NCBI GenBank assembly: GCA_947454215.1
Contig: CANGJN010000017.1
Location: 1 to 8,311, forward strand
Direction: 5' to 3'
Length of the DNA: 8,311 nucleotides
From: Neisseriaceae bacterium
GTDB lineage: Bacteria > Pseudomonadota > Gammaproteobacteria > Burkholderiales > UBA11063
Position numbers and translations under genes: made by a program. Position 1 is the first letter of the stretch. Each line of letters begins with the position of its first letter. Under the pieces are notes generated by a model. That model saw only the letters and a program-made list of their open reading frames with translations, did not search any database and was not told where the DNA came from. Of this stretch, positions 1-5,341 are shown piece after piece.

Positions 1-110
1 AATTGGCAAATTGACGCCGGACCACATAAATTACTCGATTTAATCAAGTGTTTCTGATAAGTGAAAGGTGCTAAGGTGTCTTTTGTTATAATTGAACTTT
101 TATTAGACAT
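1..110 (-). CDS. Unrecognised protein, N-terminal 36 codons (runs off left edge); CGPAS motif
   Basis: Reading the minus strand from the ATG at 108-110, the frame stays open for 36 codons to the window edge, beginning MSNKSSIITK and ending near NLCGPASICQ. The start is supported by a ribosome binding site, AAAAGGG (121-127), about 10 bases upstream, and by a perfect extended -10 box at 138-146; an in-frame TAA at 114-116 rules out an earlier start. The gene has the same orientation as its neighbours and follows the hydrolase gene after a hairpin. There is no signal peptide or membrane segment in the visible part. The Cys-Gly-Pro-Ala-Ser motif resembles the catalytic-cysteine region of papain-like and C39-like peptidases and of some bacterial effectors, but 36 residues cannot assign a family. 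A weaker competing reading is a plus-strand gene tail ending at 57. I am fairly confident that a gene starts here and not confident about its function. Confidence 0.58.
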   Translation of the reverse strand, partial: MSNKSSIITKDTLAPFTYQKHLIKSSNLCGPASICQ

Positions 111-137
111 AATTTAAAAACCCTTTTAAAAATATAA

Positions 138-146
138 ATTATATCA
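138..146 (-). promoter_or_regulatory. Extended -10 promoter for the left-edge gene
   Basis: On the minus strand the bases read TGATATAAT, a perfect match to the extended -10 consensus TGnTATAAT. The region 16 to 18 bases upstream has no good -35 box (TTCTTC at 161-166), which is tolerable for an extended -10 promoter. Transcription would start near 130-131, just before the AAAAGGG ribosome binding site at 121-127 and the ATG at 110. The spacing of promoter, ribosome binding site and start codon is coherent, which is the main reason to believe all three. In such AT-rich DNA a chance match remains possible. Confidence 0.5.
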
Positions 147-223
147 CTTTTTTAATCAAAGAAGAAAATGGTTCTTTACCACAGATTAATTAAAATGTAA
201 AATAGAGGCTTTAGATAAGAGAC

Positions 224-261
224 ATTAAAGAGTCTAAAATATTAATCTTAGACTCTTTAAT
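224..261. terminator. Perfect 14-bp hairpin after the hydrolase gene, probable terminator
   Basis: Bases 224-237 and 248-261 are exact reverse complements (core arm TTAAAGAGTCTAA) around a 10-base loop. The stem begins 7 bases after the hydrolase stop codon at 269-271, the usual place for an intrinsic terminator. On the minus strand the stem is preceded by an A-rich run, but the bases that follow it (GTCTCTTATCT) are only moderately T-rich. On the plus strand it is followed by AAATTTTTT, the better U tract. It may therefore work in both directions, or act mainly as a 3' stabilising hairpin for the hydrolase message. Confidence 0.6.
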
Positions 262-268
262 AAATTTT

Positions 269-2065
269 TTATAACATTTGCTGTAGTGCTACTATTTGTA
301 AGATACCTTCAGCATATTCGTGATTCAAATATGTTGGATATAATTGATTAGATTGAAATAATGAATCAGCTTCCCATAATTTTGAATTATCTACTGGAAT
401 GCAATTAACTAAACCTAGTGATGTTCCCTGTATTCCTTTTACTGGGTCACAAGCTAATAATGAATTTAAATTAGTTACTACAGAATCATGGTTTAAGTAA
501 ATAATACTAACTGGCGATCCAGTAGTCCAATGATATGTATCAGCACTTTTTATAAGATCATTACCAAATTTATTTGTTTTAAGTTGAATATTCATAAATG
601 ATTGATCTGAAGTATAACTATTTGCAGGATTAGAAAGAAGAGCTATTGCTTCTGTTTGATTTCTAGCATTTCCAATAAAAAATCCTTCAGCGAATGATGC
701 AGATTGTAACTGATATAAGAAAGAATTAAAATTAATATTTTTATTATTAATATAGTCAATTAAATCTTTTGAATTATTATTAAATAAAGATGAACAATCT
801 CCAATATTACTTATACTTGAAGAGTTAAATGTAGAAAAATTCACACAATTTTTTTGATAATAAAAGTTTGAAGTAGTAAATAATTTATAAAAAATTGAGA
901 AAGAATCGACATAGTAATTTAACATTGTTTGAACAACATATGCTCCTAACATTGGTCTAAATTTAGCAACTTCATATTGAGCTATGACGTTATCCAAACC
1001 ATTTGGTTCTTGATCACAAAAATTATTATCCGTTTGATAGCAACCAGAAGCTACTGACCATTTATTATTAGCACTAACATCTACATTATCAAAGAGAAAG
1101 TTTGCTGTTGTGCCAGATACATCATATGCACCTGAAACACCAAAGGTATGTTTTAATTTTAATCCCAAATCACTAAGAATATAATTATAATTATTTTGTA
1201 ATAATTCAGATGCTTTCAAACTATATGCTGCACCTTCTGAATATGAAGAAATATATAAATTAGTATTTGTGAAATGGAAATTATATTTTTGATTTAAATA
1301 TGTACTTAAAGCCTTAAGCATATATATGCCACTTAGAGCATTTACATCAGGAGCCACAACATATGGATGAACTGTATTAACATCGAGACCTTGACCAATA
1401 TAATCAGGGGCAACAACTATATAACCATTACTAGTAAATATAGCAGTTAGCATTTCTTGATAATAAAATGTTTTTTTCATAGAAATTGTATCTATGTCAC
1501 CGTAACCAGATGGAATTCCATTTTTAGATATAATTGTAGGATGATAATATAGCAAAACACCCTTAATTTTATCTTCTGATAAAATATTTTTGTTAGCATC
1601 AAGAGGTATAACTACTAAACCTGAAAGTACTTGATTTGGAGTTTTATGGGTAACTATAGAATAAGGATTAAAACCAGGTGAGTTATATTTAAACATTAAT
1701 AACTTAGCAGATGATACCCCAGAATTAGCGGCACTAGCTGATGCAAATGACAATAGTTGATGAATATTATTATTAATCCCATATATTTTATTAGACATAA
1801 TTTCATGAATATTTTGCATACAATTTCTGCTTCCTTTTTCAAAATCAGTTAAGGTATTACAAACTACTATATTCTCAAAATCTTCATCAAATTTATTTAT
1901 ATCTATAACCCCATCGTTATCCATATTCATGTTTTGTAAAAATGAGTTAGTCGGAACAGTGCTACTATCTAACAAATTGCCATAAGGATCATTTGCAACT
2001 AATCCAATAGATAAATTAGAAATAAAAACTAAAATAAATATATGCACAACAAATTTTATTAACAT
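269..2065 (-). CDS. Secreted alpha/beta-hydrolase, lipase/esterase-like
   Basis: This 598-residue protein starts with a typical signal peptide (a Lys at residue 4, a hydrophobic core to about 22, likely cleavage after Ala24), so it should act in the periplasm or outside the cell. The fold is that of an alpha/beta-hydrolase resembling secretory lipases. There is a YYHPT segment at 173-177 near the expected oxyanion loop, VVAPDYIGQG at 217-226, and a nucleophile elbow SYSEG with Ser276. After GVSGAYDVSG (309-318) come the probable acid Asp527 (in NHDSVV) and His582 near the C-terminus. Eight cysteines lie in four close pairs (69/82, 342/350, 407/424, 539/555), which suits an oxidising compartment. 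Residues 47-59 resemble an EF-hand loop. The ATG at 2063-2065 is preceded by AAAGGA at a spacing of four bases. The substrate is unknown; a carboxylic ester is the likeliest, and a peptidase of the same fold is the main alternative. Confidence 0.85.
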   Translation of the reverse strand: MLIKFVVHIFILVFISNLSIGLVANDPYGNLLDSSTVPTNSFLQNMNMDNDGVIDINKFDEDFENIVVCNTLTDFEKGSRNCMQNIHEIMSNKIYGINNNIHQLLSFASASAANSGVSSAKLLMFKYNSPGFNPYSIVTHKTPNQVLSGLVVIPLDANKNILSEDKIKGVLLYYHPTIISKNGIPSGYGDIDTISMKKTFYYQEMLTAIFTSNGYIVVAPDYIGQGLDVNTVHPYVVAPDVNALSGIYMLKALSTYLNQKYNFHFTNTNLYISSYSEGAAYSLKASELLQNNYNYILSDLGLKLKHTFGVSGAYDVSGTTANFLFDNVDVSANNKWSVASGCYQTDNNFCDQEPNGLDNVIAQYEVAKFRPMLGAYVVQTMLNYYVDSFSIFYKLFTTSNFYYQKNCVNFSTFNSSSISNIGDCSSLFNNNSKDLIDYINNKNINFNSFLYQLQSASFAEGFFIGNARNQTEAIALLSNPANSYTSDQSFMNIQLKTNKFGNDLIKSADTYHWTTGSPVSIIYLNHDSVVTNLNSLLACDPVKGIQGTSLGLVNCIPVDNSKLWEADSLFQSNQLYPTYLNHEYAEGILQIVALQQML

Positions 2066-2069
2066 AAAA

Positions 2070-2109
2070 TCCTTTCATAAAAAAAATATAAATTAATAAA
2101 TTTATAACA
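2070..2109 (-). promoter_or_regulatory. Possible promoter and ribosome binding site of the hydrolase gene
   Basis: In the 114-bp gap between RND-B and the hydrolase, the minus strand carries TGTTATAAA at 2101-2109. This fits an extended -10 box (TGnTATAAT) with one mismatch. No good -35 is seen 17 bases upstream (TTTAGT at 2124-2129). A start near 2094 would give a leader of about 28 bases containing the strong Shine-Dalgarno AAAGGA at 2070-2075. The gap is almost entirely A and T, so chance -10 matches are common. The ribosome binding site is secure and the promoter is tentative. Confidence 0.33.
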
Positions 2110-2179
2110 ATATTTTTTTAAAAACTAAAAGTTTTTATTTAAATACATAGTCTATTGGAATTAAAAAATAAATTATATT

Positions 2180-5100
2180 TTAACTTTCATCACTAATATA
2201 TTTTTTCTTACCCATAATTATTACAAAAAACATTGGAATAAATAACGTTGAAATAAAAGTTGAACCGATCATACCGCCTAAAATACCAGTGCCAACAGAA
2301 TGCTGGGCATTTGAATTAGCACCAGTTGAAAAAACTAAAGGAATAGTCCCTAAAATGAAAGCAAGAGATGTCATTATAATTGGTCTAAATCTTTGTTTAG
2401 CCGCTAACAATGTAGCATCAATAATTGAAACACCAATTTTCCAGTGCTCTAAAGAAAACTCCACAATTAAGATGGCGTTTTTTGCAGATAATCCCAATAA
2501 AGTAATCAAGCTAATTTGAAAATACAAATCATTGCTTAAGGATCTCAGATAGAGACTTATGCCAGCCCCAAACAAGGCAAAAGGGATTGCCAATAAAACT
2601 ACTAAAGGTAATCTCCACATCTCAAATTGAGCAGATAAAACCAAAAAAATAACAATCATGGCAAATATAAAAGCTAAAGATGAGAGTTTATTTGTATTTT
2701 GTTGTAAATAACTAACACCATACCAAACATAACTATACTCTTTAGGTATTATCTTATCCACTAAATCCTTTATAATTGCGATAGTATCATTTATTGTAGT
2801 ATTCTTATTTGGTTCAACAATAATTTTAGACGCTAAGAAATTATTAACTCTTTCTATTACATCTGGTTGGGTTGTAAACTTTGTATTTACTACAGAGTTT
2901 ACTGGAACCATATTATTATTAGAACTTCTAACCCATAAGTTATCTAACATAAACGGTGTTTTTCTATACATATAATCACTTTGCAATGTAACCCAATATA
3001 AATCCCCTATTTTATAGAAATAATTTATTAAATCTGGACCATAATTGGCACTTAATACCTTATAGATATCTTGAATTTGAAGATTATATAATTTAGCTTT
3101 TTCAGTATCTACCATAACCTCATAGGCTTGATTATTTGGATTGAAAGTATAATAACTATTTTTAATAGCTGAATTTTTATTCAATTCTTTAGTAATTAAT
3201 TTAGAATATTGATCTAATTTAAAATAGTCTCCATTTACGATATCTTGCAAATAAAATTCTACCCCATTAGAACTACCCAAACCATCAATTGGCGGTACAT
3301 TATATGAAATTAGTTTAGCATTCTTAAAGTTTTTACTATAGTTATTTACATTATCTATCGCCTCATTTACATCCATAAGTTTTCGTTTATCCCAGTCAAT
3401 TAAACTTGTAATATTTGTACTTACATTTCCTTTAATTGAATTTCCATGCAATTGATCTAAACCGATAATACTATTAGTATTTTCAATATAATCTATTCCT
3501 AATAAGTATTTACTGAATTCATCAGTAACCTTCTCTGTATTTAAAATTGAAGAATTATTTGGTAAAGTCACTTGGGTTACAAAAAAGCCTTTATCTTCAT
3601 TAGGTATAAAACCAACAGGGAGTTTATAAAATATCAAGCAAGTTACTAATAATAAAAGAATATAAAGAAATAAAAACCAATTTCTTTTATTTATAATACA
3701 TTTAACCACTATAAGATAATAATCTGTTAATTTTTCAAAAAATGAATTAAAGTATAAAAATAATTTATTATTTGCTACTTTAGATTTGTCATCTTTAAGG
3801 AAAATTGCACATAAGGCCGGAGTTAGAGTTAGAGCCACAACACCTGATAAAATAACTGATATTGAAATAGTGATGGCAAATTGTCGATATAAAATACCAG
3901 TCAAACCACCTAAAAAAGTAGATGGAATAAAAGCACAGAATAGAACTAGAATAATAGCAATAAGTGCACTAGCAACCTCATTCATCGTTTTAATACTAGC
4001 TTTCTTTGCACTTAATTTCTCTTGTACCATAATCCGTTCAACATTTTCTATGACAACTATAGAGTCATCAACTACTATCCCGATAGATAATATTAATCCA
4101 AACAAAGTAAGGTTATTTATAGTAAAGTTAGTGAGATACATTCCTGCAAATGTGCCAATTATAGCAACGGGTATAGTTATCAAAGGTATTAAAGTGGCAC
4201 GAGGTTTTTGTAAAAATAAAAATATTACCAATATTACTAATATGCACGAATCTCTGAAAGTATCTGCTACATTAGACAAAGCCTTTTTAATAAACTTAGT
4301 ATTATCGTACGCAACTTTATATGAAATACCTTCAGGAAATCTTGAAGCCAAATCATCCATCTTATTAATTATTTCATTATGTACCTGTATTTGATTGGCT
4401 TCTGAATTTAAAAATATTTGTAAGCCTACAGTAGGTGTTGTATTCAATTTATTAATTGTGTCATAATTTAGAGCTCCTAATTCAATCCGAGCAACATCTT
4501 TTAATTTAATAAATTGGATGCCATTATTTCTAATTACAATGTTTTCAAATTGAACAGGATTAGAAAAATAATTTTGTCCAATTAAATTAATGACAAGTAC
4601 TGCCTTACCTTCTGTAGGTGGGGCACCAGTTTGTCCAGATGCAACTTGAATATTTTGATCAGTAATTGCTGACTCTATATCATTGACAGTAACACCTAAT
4701 TTTTGCATTATATCTGGCTTCATCCATATCCTCATAGAATATGCTCTAGCACCAACAACTTGTATGTCCCCTACCCCTTTAATTCTTAACAATTCTGAAT
4801 TAATATTTCTAAATGTATAGTTACTTAAATAACCCATATCAACTTTACCATTACTTTGAATTGATAAATTCATTAAAGAGTTTTGAGAACTTTTTCTCAT
4901 AGTTACTCCCAAGTTTTGAACTATTGAGGGTAAAATTGGCAATGAGGTATTTAATCTATTTAAAACATCTCCCGTAACAGAATTTAAATCAGTACCAGTA
5001 CTAAAAGTTATGACAAGATTGTAATCACCATTACTAGACATAACGGAATTCATATAAATCATATGATTGGCACCATTAATTTGATCTTCAATGGGTGAGG

Positions 5101-5284
5101 CAACGGTTTTTTGTAGTACAACTGAATTTGCTCCAGGATAATGAGCACTTATTGTTATTGTAGGTGGTGTAATATCTGGATATTCTTCAAGAGGCAAAGA
5201 AAACAATGCAACTATTCCACATAAAACAATTATAATTGAAATAACAGAGGAGAAAACAGGATTATTTATAAAAAATTTGAACAT
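2180..5284 (-). CDS. RND (HAE-1) efflux permease, second of tandem pair (RND-B)
   Basis: This complete 1034-residue protein matches the usual length and layout of AcrB/MexF-type proton-driven efflux permeases, which pump drugs or toxic compounds from the periplasm and inner membrane through an adaptor and an outer-membrane channel. It has an N-terminal TM1 (about 9-30), a first periplasmic loop to about 340, TM2-TM6 (343-495), TM7 (536-553), a second periplasmic loop, and TM8-TM12 (868-1024). Proton-relay residues are present: Asp406 and Asp407 (GIVVDDSIVV), Lys935 (GLSAKN), Arg965 and Thr972 (RFRPIIMTS). The N-terminus MFKFFINNPVF is typical and fixes the start, although the ribosome binding site is weak (AAGAAG/GAAAG). 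It follows RND-A by 57 bp, which suggests one operon. None of the six phenylalanines of the AcrB deep pocket is kept by my alignment from memory (Ser137, Val177, Asn604, Leu609, Gln611 and Ile625 instead). The substrate is unknown, and it may pair with RND-A as MdtB does with MdtC. Confidence 0.93.
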   Translation of the reverse strand: MFKFFINNPVFSSVISIIIVLCGIVALFSLPLEEYPDITPPTITISAHYPGANSVVLQKTVASPIEDQINGANHMIYMNSVMSSNGDYNLVITFSTGTDLNSVTGDVLNRLNTSLPILPSIVQNLGVTMRKSSQNSLMNLSIQSNGKVDMGYLSNYTFRNINSELLRIKGVGDIQVVGARAYSMRIWMKPDIMQKLGVTVNDIESAITDQNIQVASGQTGAPPTEGKAVLVINLIGQNYFSNPVQFENIVIRNNGIQFIKLKDVARIELGALNYDTINKLNTTPTVGLQIFLNSEANQIQVHNEIINKMDDLASRFPEGISYKVAYDNTKFIKKALSNVADTFRDSCILVILVIFLFLQKPRATLIPLITIPVAIIGTFAGMYLTNFTINNLTLFGLILSIGIVVDDSIVVIENVERIMVQEKLSAKKASIKTMNEVASALIAIILVLFCAFIPSTFLGGLTGILYRQFAITISISVILSGVVALTLTPALCAIFLKDDKSKVANNKLFLYFNSFFEKLTDYYLIVVKCIINKRNWFLFLYILLLLVTCLIFYKLPVGFIPNEDKGFFVTQVTLPNNSSILNTEKVTDEFSKYLLGIDYIENTNSIIGLDQLHGNSIKGNVSTNITSLIDWDKRKLMDVNEAIDNVNNYSKNFKNAKLISYNVPPIDGLGSSNGVEFYLQDIVNGDYFKLDQYSKLITKELNKNSAIKNSYYTFNPNNQAYEVMVDTEKAKLYNLQIQDIYKVLSANYGPDLINYFYKIGDLYWVTLQSDYMYRKTPFMLDNLWVRSSNNNMVPVNSVVNTKFTTQPDVIERVNNFLASKIIVEPNKNTTINDTIAIIKDLVDKIIPKEYSYVWYGVSYLQQNTNKLSSLAFIFAMIVIFLVLSAQFEMWRLPLVVLLAIPFALFGAGISLYLRSLSNDLYFQISLITLLGLSAKNAILIVEFSLEHWKIGVSIIDATLLAAKQRFRPIIMTSLAFILGTIPLVFSTGANSNAQHSVGTGILGGMIGSTFISTLFIPMFFVIIMGKKKYISDES

Positions 5285-5341
5285 TGAGTTTAACTTTCTT
5301 CTTATCTAAGTAAATAAATAATAATATTATAAATATATGAA

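Noticed and set aside
1..57. A plus-strand frame of 18 codons ending in TGA, which could be the tail of a converging gene.
   Set aside because: It overlaps the minus-strand start that has a promoter, ribosome binding site and CGPAS motif. It shows no recognisable motif and lacks a nearby terminator of its own.
168..200. A plus-strand mini-ORF of 10 codons after a purine-rich stretch (GAAGAAA).
   Set aside because: It is too short to distinguish from chance, with no downstream plus-strand gene for it to lead.
84..270. A possible plus-strand small RNA: a perfect extended -10 (TGTTATAAT at 84-92) followed by the hairpin and T run ending at 270.
   Set aside because: The -10 lies inside the likely minus-strand gene, no -35 is visible, and such matches are common in AT-rich DNA. 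RNA data would be needed to revive it.
2119..2137. A 7-bp inverted repeat (TAAAAAC/GTTTTTA) between RND-B and the hydrolase, considered as a terminator.
   Set aside because: The stem is nearly all A-T with a single G-C pair, expected by chance in this gap and too weak to call.
3786..4394. A 202-codon open frame on the plus strand opposite RND-B.
   Set aside because: It is antisense to conserved membrane segments of RND-B, including TM2 to TM6, and its hydrophobic stretches mirror the real gene. The shorter plus-strand frames at 2289-2519 and 7329-7544 are rejected for the same reason.
5326..5331. A TATAAT on the minus strand between the two RND genes, considered as an internal promoter.
   Set aside because: No -35 or TG extension is present, the 57-bp gap is almost pure A/T, and the pair is most simply co-transcribed.
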